Source of the DNA: Ciona intestinalis
Lineage: Eukaryota; Chordata; Ascidiacea; Phlebobranchia; Cionidae
DNA length: 64,000 nucleotides
Direction: 5' to 3'
Assembly: GCF_000224145.3 (NCBI RefSeq)
Contig: NC_020168.2
Location: 5,195,294 to 5,259,293 of the forward strand
Under the pieces are notes generated by a model that saw only the letters and a program-made list of their open reading frames with translations, ran no database searches and was not told the DNA's origin. Below are positions 1-11,300 of the stretch, piece after piece. A program made the position numbers and the translations under genes. Each line of letters opens with the position of its first letter. The first letter of the stretch is position 1.

Positions 1-105
1 CCCAAGGACACATACGCCCACAATGGTAGCAACAAAGAGCCTTGAACCCATTACCTCTAGTTTAGAAGTATGCGCGCTAACAACTTTGTCACGGCGCTTA
101 CCTTC
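1..105 (-). mobile_element. tRNA-derived SINE, head part
   Basis: Shares the stretch from 'aaggacacatacgcccac' to 'cacggcgct' with the copy at 59515-59840. On the minus strand it shows the tRNA-like A-box and B-box (gggttcaaggctc) region. Cut by the window edge. The remaining bases to 356 show a short open stretch with possible splice sites (133-250) but nothing I can assign. Confidence 0.7.
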
Positions 106-356
106 ATATTAATATCTTCTACAAATTTTCGTTACAGCCCACGAGTGAAAGTACAAAACAAGCGATGTCTGAAATTTCAATACTTGATAACTGAGAACAC
201 GAACTTGACCTCTCTATCGCTGCAGGTTCTTCTGCAATTCCAAGAAACAGGTATTTAGGTTAGGAGTTAGTATGGCTTTTAGTCATAGGGAGTTATACAC
301 CGTTTATATAGGGACTTTTTAAGGAAATTTTTAGCATTGAAGTAACAGGAAGCAAT

Positions 357-543
357 ATATAGTAGGGTGGGGTAAGATGAGACATGTTTTCACTTTCTTT
401 TCTCGTCCCAATTGGTAATAAACAAACAATATTTACAACTTATAGAATCGTTTTTCCCTCTAGAGAGTTATTAATTGTTTAAAACGTGATCAGGAATTAT
501 AGGATTTAGATGTTAATGGTATTCCATCTTACCCCACAGTACT
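357..543 (-). mobile_element. MITE copy, subfamily B
   Basis: Starts tatagtagggtggggtaaga and ends in ccatcttaccccacagtact. It lies in the WDR35 intron before the exon at 912. Minus is used here for copies whose interior reads as the reverse of 'gtgttttaaacaattaacaac'. Confidence 0.85.
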
Positions 544-559
544 AAATTCTTTATTTCAG

Positions 560-577
560 CGAATGGAAAAGCAGCAT
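560..577 (+). other. Possible WDR35 exon cut by an assembly gap
   Basis: A good acceptor (tttatttcag) ends at 559 and is followed by 18 bases up to the run of N. One frame reads NGKAA, which could be part of the WDR35 exon expected just before the exon at 912. The rest would lie in the gap. Too short to be sure. Confidence 0.25.
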
Positions 578-627
578 NNNNNNNNNNNNNNNNNNNNNNN
601 NNNNNNNNNNNNNNNNNNNNNNNNNNN
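578..627. other. Assembly gap (50 N)
   Basis: Run of exactly 50 N between a MITE end plus possible exon on the left and a SINE fragment on the right. The true length is probably unknown. Confidence 0.95.
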
Positions 628-671
628 GGGTTACAGGCAGGCACGCTAACCACTATACCACGACGCCGGAC
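628..671 (-). mobile_element. tRNA-derived SINE fragment
   Basis: Only the tRNA-like head remains after the gap (cgctaaccactataccacga, cgccgg). Confidence 0.65.
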
Positions 672-911
672 ACTAAGGATAGTGTAATAATTAAATAGGA
701 CACTAAATTCACCCAAAATGGTACCATCTTGGGAAGCCCTAACCAGTTTGTAGCTACAAAGCTCACGTACAGCTATTTAAAACAGGCACTGTTTTACTCT
801 AGTGATGCTTTGTGATAGTTATGGTCTTTTTTGATTCTTCAGGCAATAAATATTAAATTTTGTGTGTGTTTTATTTTAAATTATTTTAATTATTTCTTCT
901 GTGCTTTTCAG

Positions 912-3900
912 AGCCACTTTTTCTCACTATGACCGCAACTCACGTGATAGCAGCCTCCCGTGAAGCAGTATACTCATGGCAGTACACCACATCACGTGCA
1001 CTTGGTCTCTCACATATTGTGACCTCAACAACACGCAAGGACAACAGGGAGAGGTGAGTGAAAATTTTCTGTGATGTCATGGAAAGTTTTACCAACTCTT
1101 CCATTTTTAGGCTCTTCCACATTGATGATGACAAACCTCAATCTAAAGCTGATTATCTCAACTTTAAAGCTGCTCAAGCTGTAAGTTAACATGTAATAAT
1201 AATGCAGTAATGTGGGGTAAGATAAGATGGACACCTTTAGCACATAATATCTAAATGTTTTGATTGTGTTTTAAACAATTAACAACGGTCTATGGGAGTT
1301 TTGAGGATAAGGTTTTATAGTTTTTAAAAAAATATTTTGTTTACTAGCAAATAGGAAAAGAAAATAGAATAAAAAGTTGTTACACTCCTTTATTCATTAC
1401 AGCCAACAAAGGATCCAATTTGTGCCATCACTTCATCTGACAGACTTCTAGTTGTGGTATGTTTGTTATTTGAATAATATTAATGGTTCTTGAACCTTTT
1501 AAGCATCACTTCTTCACTATGCTGTCAATCTGTATTGATTTTCATAAATTTTTATATCATCGTACCAAACCACATATTTTGAGAAGCTCTGCTCCATATA
1601 CTGGTATGGAACTATAAGCCTATCACACTCATAAAATAATACATTAAATATTTTTAACTTATAGGCCAGAGAGAGTGGTACCTTACAACGATACACGCTT
1701 CCTAATCTAGAGTTAACGCACAGATATGCTGTGTCATGTGAACCTAAACAACTAGCATTGAACTGCACATCTGCGTAAGTTTTTAAACCTTGCAATTATA
1801 CATTTTTTGCTATACAGTTAAACTAGTACTTTTTTGGAGGGGTAATTTGTGAAATTTGTTTAATGCTGTACTGTTTGTGCTATGTTGTCAATATAGTAAT
1901 AACTTTTGTAAAAATATGATTAAATTGAAAACTTTTTTATATTTTAGGAGGTTATCAATTATAGATACTGGAGGTGTGTTTTCAATATTTGATCTCGATG
2001 TTGTTATAACTGATGAACACGGACAAGAGGTGAAATTATATACTGTCACGTCCACAATGCTGCTTAATAATTTATTATTTTTTACACAACTGCATAAATG
2101 GGCTTTATGGACGAAAAGGCTTTTCATCACAAATTTTTTAAAGATTTTGTTTGCAATTTTTTTTAAAATTGTTATTTAAATTTTTTTTAGTAAACATTTT
2201 TTTACCTCTAAAAAACTCTTTATAAAATTTTGTTTTTTAAATAGTTTTTTTAAATCATCATTTAAATATAAAAATACATGCAGTTGAATACGTCCTACAT
2301 TTCTTAACATTATATTATCCCATTGATCCAGATGATAGGCGAGCATCTAAGGTTGGAACGTAAAGATGCGTGGGACATGAAGTGGGCCGATGATAATCCT
2401 GAACTCATCGCTATTATGGAGAAGACGAGGATGTATATCTTCCGTGGACTTGATCCGGAGGTAAGTGTCTTCTACAATCAACAATTTTTCTTTATGTTTG
2501 GTGGGATTACTTTTAACTTTGTTTAATTGCAACAACACTTTGCAACAAAAAAAAGTTTTTTTTTTTTTAATATTTTTGTTTTTAATTTTTATTCCTTTTT
2601 TTTATCCTTTTTAATTTAAATTTTTTTAATAGTTTTGTTTTGTTTTTTTAACATTTTTTTCCCTAGGAACCACTTCAATGCTCAGGATACATATGTGACT
2701 TCAGTGATTTGGAAATAAGATCTGTTTTGTTGGATGAAATACACAAGGTAAAGTTTGTTTTATTTTATGCTAACCTCATCTTCAAAGTTAATGGACCAAT
2801 ATTAAGCTCAAATATATGCCGAAAAAGCTACTTTACAAAACAAGTATTACATGCCTAGTAGCAACAAAATGTATTTCAATATTAAGATTTCCTTAAAAGT
2901 AAGTATATTTAGGTAAAGTAGAATATTTACAAGTGAAGTTTCTAGTTTTGGTGTATTATTACATAGTTTGTGACAATCGACAAACAAACGGGCATATTTT
3001 ATTTTTGCTTTTTTTATCTGTGCCAGGACCCGGACAGTCCTAGCACGGATGATTTGATTGAATTGGAAGTCAAATCACTTCGTGACACGAGGACATTGAT
3101 ACAAACAGTAGGGATGAAAGACGCCGCTCAGTTTGTTGATGATAATCCTCATCCTAGACTATGGTGGGTAGTGGTATCAACCATAATCGCAAAATTGTTT
3201 GTAAAATTTAATGTTATCCAGTATGTCTTTAGTCCTGACGGTTAAATTGCATTAATAAATCTATGTTCGTTACACAATACATTTTAGATTTTTTTAAGTT
3301 ATTTTACATTATTCCAAAAAAGTGAAATAAAAAGACCAAAAACATAGTTTATTATGTGTTATCGTTTAACTTTTACACGGTATGTGACTATGGGTCCCTT
3401 TAATTCACAAAGTAGCATTTTTCCTCTGTGATTCAACCAATCTTTTTAATGTACATTTATGATTGTGTAAAATGCCAAGATAATTGAAAAATTTGTAAAA
3501 CTATGTATTTTGATCCCACACAGGAGACTGCTTGCTGAAGCTGCATTAGATCAACTTAACTTAGAAGTAGCAGAACATGCGTTTGTTCGATGTAAAGATT
3601 ACCAAGGAATCAGGTTGAGTAAGCGGGTGGCACAACTACACAGTGAACCACTCAAACTAGCTGAGATCGCGGCATATTTTCGACGATTTGAAGACGCAGA
3701 GAAAATTTACATTGATATGGATAGAAGGTAACTTTATAAGTTGAGCATTTTACACATTCCTGATTGGTGGTTATGTGGTCGTTATACCAAAGGTTTCCTA
3801 TTCCATACACCTTCTGCCTGCTTACAAGTTACCATGAATGTTACTTTAATGGTACTGTTTTTTTAATAATTCATACAACCCATTAATGACCACTGGTTGG

Positions 3901-6900
3901 GACAATTGCAGTTATGCGTTTTTCCCAAGAACACATATGCCCACATCTTATGCTATTATTGTTTGTGTTCAAATCTTATTTATTTTTGTTCCAGGGACCT
4001 TGCCATTGAGTTACGAATGAAACTTGAAGATTGGTTTCGTGTCGTACAACTTCTACAAAGTGGAAGTGGTGGTGCTGATGATAAGAAGTTACTTCAAGCA
4101 TGGAATGCTATTGGCGATTATTATGCTGATCGACAAAAATGGTGAGATGCGACTAGTGGTTTTGTGTATTTTCAATGAAACATAAATTGTTTTTTTTTAA
4201 AGTTTATTATATTGAGACAAATAAATAATTTGTGGAATTCTTGTTTTTTTTACTATTTTAGTTTTATACTTTTTAATTTTTAAAGTGTTTAAAATAAATA
4301 CACTTTTATATATGTTTGATTGTTTTATAAGATATATATTCTATGTTTTACTTTTTCAGGAAAAATGCTGCTTCATATTACAAACAGGGTGGAAACCAGG
4401 AGAGAATCGCTGAATGTTATTTTATGTTGGAGGATTATGATTCAATGTCCGAACTATGCGACACTCTACCGGATAATCATAAAGTTTTACCGGTGAATAT
4501 TTACATATATGTGGTCACTTGTAAAATAAATCTTTGAATTATTATTTGGATGAACTCCTTAATTTTTGATTGATGGGTTTTTAACTGATTAAAATAGTTT
4601 TATACAAAAAATATTTGGCTAGTAAACATAAAATCTGCTCTTAAGATTGGCCATGGATTTTAGTTCTAAATATTAGGAAATTCTGGGTGTTGCGGTAACA
4701 TATGCCTCATTGTCAAGACCTTACCCATACAGAAACAGGAATCACCAGTTTCAGAGTACATTTTAATATGTGTTCCACACTAAAATTTGTTTAATTTTTT
4801 TTGCTTGTGACAGTTTATTAATTTTAAAATATTTGTTTTCTAATCGTCAGGAATTGGCCAAAATGTTCCGAATGGTCGGCATGTGTGAACAAGCTGTCTC
4901 TGCTTTCTGTAAATGCAACCGGATCAAAGATGCGATAGATACTTGTGTTTATCTCAACCAGTGGAGCCAAGCTGTGGAACTTGCACAGCAGCATAATGTT
5001 AAAGTAAGTATTGGTTCTCTACTAACAAAGCACAATTTTAATTTTCATATTGTTTCATAACTTATTTTAAATATACACAGCAAAATGTACATTTTTTTTC
5101 AAAATGTCTTTAGTATCATATTAGGAATTAATTCACTAATTTGTACAGTATTTCATTGTTGTTTTTTCTTATTTACTATTAAATGGATTAAGAAACAGTT
5201 TTGAGGTTCTTTGACTTGTATATCCAGAACTTACATGCGTCATGCACCAGTTTATAATAATATTATGTCATGCATGTTACAGGATATAGATCCTCTCCTT
5301 GCTAAATATGCTGCACATCTCTTGGAAAAAGATAACATTCTTCAAGCTATTGAATTATACAGGAAAGCGAATCGTTTTGTTTCGGCTGCTAAGTTGTTAT
5401 TCAAGATTGCTAAGGAAGAAGAAGCGTAAGTAAAAATTATTTAATATAAAAAAGAGAATAATATATGTTTTGGTAGTTTATGTATATCGTATTCTTTATG
5501 TATATTTTATATTGTGAGAGTGAGGTCCTACAGCCTCGTCTTAAGTTGGTATTATCAAAAGAAAAAACCATTATCTCATAGAAACGGAGCATCTCCTATA
5601 CAGTTAAAGAAGATTTATGTCCTTGCTGCCTTGTTGGTTGAAAAACATCACCAGAAATCAAGAGAAAAATCTACGAAGCCTTCGGTATGTCTTACATACA
5701 TGACTCTTAGACTTATGATGCAAAAAAATGTTTTAAATACAAAAGCAATAGCTCATATAGTCATATATATATATATATATATATGTCATAGTTGCATCCA
5801 GTTTTATGTTTTAATTTAAAACTAAAACCATCCTCCAGTGAGTTGTTATGTTTGTATTAAAACTACCCAAGCAGGGTTTTGAACCTGGTACATTCCTAAC
5901 ACGCAGGGTTCGTTGTTGTTGAACGACTTTGAGGACGAAGCAGGTGATGCGAGAGTGATCGGCCAAGCATGGAGAGGCGCTGAAGCGTATCATTTCTATA
6001 TTCTTGCCCAACGTCAGCTATATGAAGGTTATGTGGATCCTGCTATGTGCACAGGTGAAGTTTGGGGATAAAATTTAAAAAAAGTTTAGCGCTGTGGCAT
6101 AGTGAGTTCTGTTAGCATGCATTGTTCTAGCCCAGAGGTTAGAAGTTTGAGGCTCAAAAATTTCATATTTGAGAATTAAAGTATTTTTTGCAACTGGTGT
6201 CTTGGCATAGCTAAGAGGTTGGGGGTTCAAGGCTTGGTGCTGTTACCATAAGAGGAGGGATATGTCCTTGGGTAAAACAGCAATTGCTCAAGATCTAGCT
6301 TATGGGTTGTTTAAATTGTTAGCCACATATACTAAAAAAATCATCCACAAAGTTACACATGTGGTAACTCGTAAGTGAACATGAGGTGTTTGAACAACTG
6401 TTGTTGCCTGTCTCACAAGGATAAATAAGTTACATTTATTTAAACTAAACCCATATTTTTCATAACATTCATTTCCCCACCACAGCAAGTCACTTATCTG
6501 ACTATGATGACTTCATTGATGTGAATCGTGTGTATTCGCTTATTGCTGTCACATCAGCTACAAACAGATCGTACGCCATTTGCTCCAAGGCATTCATTAA
6601 ACTTGAAACAAGCACAGATATTAATGAAAGTGACAGGAAAGCTTATCAATCGCTGGCTATGGATATTTTCTCAAAGTAAGTGTGTATTGTGAATTTAAAA
6701 TGAAAATCTTGGAATCTGATTTCAATGTTTTAGCCTTCATTCCAAAATTTATGCGTAGCAATTTATTCAAGTTTAGAAGTTGTATATCGAGAATTTGAGG
6801 TGAAAATCTTGAAAATTGATTTTTCATTTTTTTATTTCTCATCTTTCCTAATTGATGCTTAGCAACTTAATAACAATAATACTTCTGTTATGTAACCTGG

Positions 6901-7583
6901 TGCTGTCAGATAAATGTATTTTATAAAAAAAAATTATAACAATTTGTTTATTGACCTATGCTTTAATGTAGTATTCAAGTCATGTCTATCAGGTTAAATG
7001 GTGATTTATTCATTGTTTTTTTTAATATTCTCTATAAACTTTTCGTATACTTTCTAAACTTATGTTTGCATGTAACATTAATGTAATGGTAAAGTTTAAT
7101 TTTTCTCAAAGACATGAACCACGAGACCAGAGACATAAACCAGAGCTGGATATGAAGGATGAGTGAGTTGTTTTTACTTTTGTAACTTATACACCTCAAC
7201 TGGGTTGTCCAGCTTAATAACCACACATAAAAAATCGTCACAAAAATAATCACCCACAAAGTAACATACATGATTAACTCGTAAGCTGGCACGAAGTGTA
7301 TGAAACAGAACACACATGTGATAACGACTGTCATGCGAGGATAAAGAAAGTTACATTTATTCATTCAGCTTTAAACAATTCATTCATTATATTTACTTAA
7401 TAATTTGTTTCATTCAGTTTCTTTTTAACATTCTTATGTTTCAGCAACATCGTAGTGTGCCTTGTCACTGGTCGACCAATATTAGATTACGAGTTCTGGA
7501 CATGCACGACATGCAAACGAAGTGCAATGTCACAAGAAATGAATTCCAGGCTCTCGTGCCCACTTTGTCATTCAAGTGTTTGA
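912..7583 (+). CDS. WDR35: WDR35 / IFT121, intraflagellar transport complex A subunit (3' part, 18 exons)
   Basis: Subunit of the IFT-A complex, which carries retrograde cargo and membrane proteins in cilia. The visible exons are 912-1053, 1111-1180, 1403-1456, 1665-1774, 1948-2029, 2332-2460, 2667-2747, 3027-3163, 3524-3727, 3995-4141, 4360-4492, 4851-5003, 5283-5425, 5582-5684, 5907-6054, 6486-6675, 7112-7162 and 7445-7583. All phases agree, giving 737 residues. The order matches remembered vertebrate WDR35: a [11 protein letters not shown] segment ending the beta-propeller part, the segment with DPICAIT and [15 protein letters not shown], a long TPR-like helical region ([47 protein letters not shown]), then [10 protein letters not shown]. 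It ends in a zinc-ribbon-like tail with cysteine pairs ([15 protein letters not shown]). The N-terminal WD40 repeats lie upstream of the window. The 5582 acceptor was chosen by length match; 5533 is an in-frame alternative. Confidence 0.95.
1205..1380 (+). mobile_element. MITE copy, subfamily A, 3' end eroded
   Basis: Has the diagnostic run tgtggggtaaga, cacctttagcacataatat, gttttaaacaattaacaacg and the tctatgggagt core. Fills most of the WDR35 intron between 1180 and 1403. Confidence 0.85.
3760..3950 (-). mobile_element. Degraded SINE copy in WDR35 intron
   Basis: Recognisable words: gtcgttataccaaaggt, tacaagttaccatgaa, aacccattaatgaccactgg, aagaacacatatgcccac. Diverged, and the tRNA head is missing. 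Confidence 0.7.
5756..5785. repeat. (TA)n microsatellite
   Basis: About a dozen TA units in the WDR35 intron between 5684 and 5907. Confidence 0.9.
6090..6165 (+). mobile_element. SINE tRNA-like head fragment
   Basis: Reads gcgctgtggcatagtgag and agaagtttgaggctc, a decayed A-box and B-box pair. It sits just before a fuller copy in the same WDR35 intron. Confidence 0.55.
6192..6440 (+). mobile_element. tRNA-derived SINE, nearly complete
   Basis: Head with 'tggcatagctaagaggttg' and B-box 'gggttcaaggcttgg', then the body (cttgggtaaaacagcaattg, atgggttgtttaaatt, gtggtaactcgtaagt) and the tail-side word gataaataagttacattt. WDR35 intron between 6054 and 6486. Confidence 0.8.
7188..7370 (+). mobile_element. 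SINE copy lacking its tRNA head
   Basis: Body words aactgggttgtccagcttaa, taactcgtaagctggcacga, ataacgactgtcatgcgagg and a tail ending in attcattca. Last intron of WDR35. Confidence 0.75.
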
Positions 7584-8377
7584 TTCCTTAAGGTGGCAGT
7601 AGTGAGTCGAAGCTGCTGTAATAATTTTTGTTTTTTAAAAAAGGTCCTTACTAGTGACTTTTATTCCAAGATGTTACAAAATTTCATATATCGTTTTTAT
7701 TTTTGTTTCAAAACTGTATTCTCTGTATTTTTCTGCTACAAAGGCACATACGAGTTTTTTTACTTTATTCTCAAGACATTTCTTTACCCGTTTAAAAGGT
7801 TGCTATCGAACGCGATATACATTTATATATAAATCGTTAGAATATATTCTACTCTATGTCAAACACTATACAGATTGAAGAATGTGAAGAAATTTTTCAT
7901 CGGATCAAAGTACAAGGTTTGATGATAGCAAAGGCAGGCAGAATATTCGGTTAAAATGCATAAAGTGAAAGGTCTACTTCAGAATTGAGATGTAAAATAT
8001 ATAGAAAAACTTAGCGTCAAAATTAGGCTACTGTTGTAAGATGTCTACTTCGAACACGCATGCGTGTTTGCCGTGGTCATTTGGTCAAGGTAAAAAAAAA
8101 ACACATTAAAATCACTACGTAAGAAAAACTACGGAAATCTTTGTACAAAGAAAAGTCGAAAAATAAATAAACTCGAAACGCTTTGTTCGAGAAAAGTTGG
8201 TGGAATGCGTGGCAAGAAAACGAACTTTCAGTTAAGGAACAAAAGGCTTTTTTGTCGGGTTGTAAAAGTACAACTTTTCTTTGAAAACTACTGTTTTAAA
8301 AACGAAAATGTACCAAGGTGTACTCTTCTGCCCTACTAGAAGTACTTCTCGTCATGTATGTTTAGACGTTTGTGGAA
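7584..8377. other. Convergent 3' region between WDR35 and the LRR gene
   Basis: AT-rich, no open frame of interest. An AATAAA on + lies near 8162. AATAAA-like words on the minus strand (tttatt on +) lie near 7660 and 7770, so the two 3' UTRs may overlap. Confidence 0.6.
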
Positions 8378-11300
8378 TCATTTTTCTTTCAGTACATCAT
8401 CAGTGCTCGTTTTCAAGTCGTGTTCGTACGGCGGCGGCTGACTGGAAACTGATTCTGAATCGCTTTCGCTGCTTGAATCGTCGATGCCTTTAAATGCAGG
8501 CGATGGCTTGAGGACATCTACTCTAATTTCAATTGGAGAGCCGAGAAGATCAGCTGCAACGAACAAGTCGCTTCGGTTGGATTCTTCCGAAATAATGCTG
8601 CATCTTGAAAACGTATCATCAGCATGTACTTCGCTCTCAGCTACTGCCGCTTTGTCAGACGCTGTGGTTTCAGAAGCCTCGATTCCTTTTGCCGTTCTCC
8701 GTCTACACATGAATATGGCAAATAGAACGGTAACCAAACCAGAGAAAACTCCAAGGAGAATAGAAATCAATCGCTGGGAGTCTGGCCCGCATACAGAACT
8801 GCTCGCTACGTCTCGAAGATGGTGTTTGGTCAATGCACTAGGCGAGTCGCAAACCATGTACCTGCATAAATCACACATAAGCAAGCGAATGTTTTAAATG
8901 TAACTTTGTGAATAAAACTCGCAACGAAATTATATGTTCTGAAACAGAACACCCGTGGACCGTGGTGTAAAGATTGCCGTTGCCCCGCGCCATGCGAGAA
9001 TAACAAGATATATACATTTATTGAGCACATGAGAGTGCTCGCGATCTTAAATATTAAGATGATCTTTTTCTTTAAAGTTACGTACGCGCTCCTACCCACT
9101 TACCCGGTTCTGATGTTTCTGTTTCTTAAAGAAAGTTCAACGTTTTTCAGCTGACAGTCGCAGTGCCATCGGTTGCCGTGAAAATAGACTTCCTTTAGTT
9201 CGTGCAAGTTTTCGAACATTTCAACTTCAAGCGTTTGAAGTAAATTATTACTGAGATCAATCTGTGTAGTGATAGACGTCCATCAGTTCAAGTTAATCAG
9301 GTTGTGCTAGCATGGTGGTCCGTATAACGGGTTGCCACTTACCTCAGTAACACGTTGAAGGCCGCTAAAAGTTGAAATTGACAACTTGCCGAGTTTGTTG
9401 TTGTTCACCAGCAGGGTTTCAAGTTTACCCAACTTATTTAACGAGGTTGGTGAAATGCTTTCCAGTTTGTTAGAAGACAGATTGAGCTTTCGAAGTTTCC
9501 TCAGTTTTCGAATTACCCTGAAAAGTGATTTTTAAAAAATCCAGCCTAAACTTTATCGTAATCATATAACGTTATGTTTTTTCGGTAATTCTGATATTTC
9601 TAAAAATAAAACCTTTCTTAAAAATTAACCCCAAATTTCACCTCTACCACAAAATTTGATGCTCTTTTTTCCAGACGTTTATTATAATGTATAGGAATAG
9701 AAACACAATTCCAACAACAAGTGAAACCTACCGATCCGAAACCGTTTCTATTTCGTTTCCATCAACTTCTAAGTCTTCTAAATGAACCAACCGTCTAAAT
9801 GTTTTGTTTGGGAGAACCGAGATTCGGTTGCCGGTTAAGATCAGAGTACGAGTCCATTTCGGTATTCCTGGGTGCGAAAAACTGCGTTTTATTTTAACGT
9901 TCAGTGTATATTGCATGTTAAAACCGAATACTATTGGAAAATACATATAGCGGGGTGGGGAAAGACGTATTTTCATTCTATTTCTCGTCCCATTTGGTAA
10001 AACAATGAACAAATTTATAAAACTATATCCCAACGACTCCCATAGACCGTTGTGTTTCATCTTATACTCCACGGTACTGTATACATAAAGAACAAAACTA
10101 TTGGAAAATCTCTAGGCCGGTAGAGTATCGTCCGGGGTAAGATGGCTACCGTTAAAAGACAATCCCATATTTCATAATCATGTTTTATAAATTAACAACG
10201 CTATTTAGGGTCGTTTGGATACTGTTGTATGATTTTGATAATAAAAAACTTGGCAAATAATTTATTGAGTGTAACCTTGATTGAACTGCTCTAAGCTGTG
10301 ACTGACGTTTGTAAACTTCAGTCGAAAAATAAATCGTTTGCGAATTCCTCGTCAGATTAGCAATCGATTGCTGGCCCACAATGCCCCTTTATGTAAAGTT
10401 TTGTGCATTATGCATATACCGCCCGCCGAGCGTCAAGTTAAAGAGAAGACAGACGTGCCTTTTGAACGCCCGACGTCGTGCAGCCCTGTCAGTCAATCAG
10501 AATGAAACGGCCCATGTCAAGAGATCCGGTAATGCTTTGTTATATCCCCGGAGCTATTTCGTGTTTTAGAAATCAAATTACAAAAACTTTTAGGTTGGCG
10601 TATAGAATCTGGTGTACTTTGCATAATAGTTTTCTTTGCCTCTCAGACTTTCGTTGTTTACTTGAAAACCTCAATCAGGGCTTTAACTGCATGGGTGGCA
10701 GGTGCACAGGCAAGCTCCCAGGTTAGGTTAACAGCAGACGTAACCCACCCGCAATAATTGCGGTCTAGGCTCGTAAATCGTGTGCACAGTCAAGCGTAAA
10801 CGCGGTAGAATACAATTTACACCTTGTGCCAGCTCCGCCCCCATCTACGTCAAAGGAGAGATTACTTCACTTCAAACCAGGTGATTTGTGCATCAGATTT
10901 GGACGCTAACGCTGCTCTAATCACCTGCGCGGTTCTAATAGATTTCAACCCATCGCTCAAGACAGTTCATCACTCAGTTCTGACTTGTCTGTTTTGCGTG
11001 CAGCGATTGGTATTTATCAAGAAAGTAAAGAAAGCAGCAAAATCACCCGAATCAGCCGTGTACAAGTTACATATCATACAGAGCAAATATCATGTTATAA
11101 ACTACGGTTGATTACATAAATTTTGTCTCATCCACTTTTTCTTTCCAATAAACTGTAACACTCGTTTGCGCTACAAACCACCGGGATTTAAAAACAGTAC
11201 TTTCGGCTTGAAAACATCATAGCGGTTGTTTTCAACCATGGCACTGAACCGTTAAGTTAAATAATCCTTCCATAATACGCGGATTTGTCGCATTGTGTAC

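Noticed and set aside
8484-8897. 137-residue plus-strand frame
   Set aside because: Mirror of the last LRR-gene exon, which has a signal, LRRs and a membrane segment in consistent phase.
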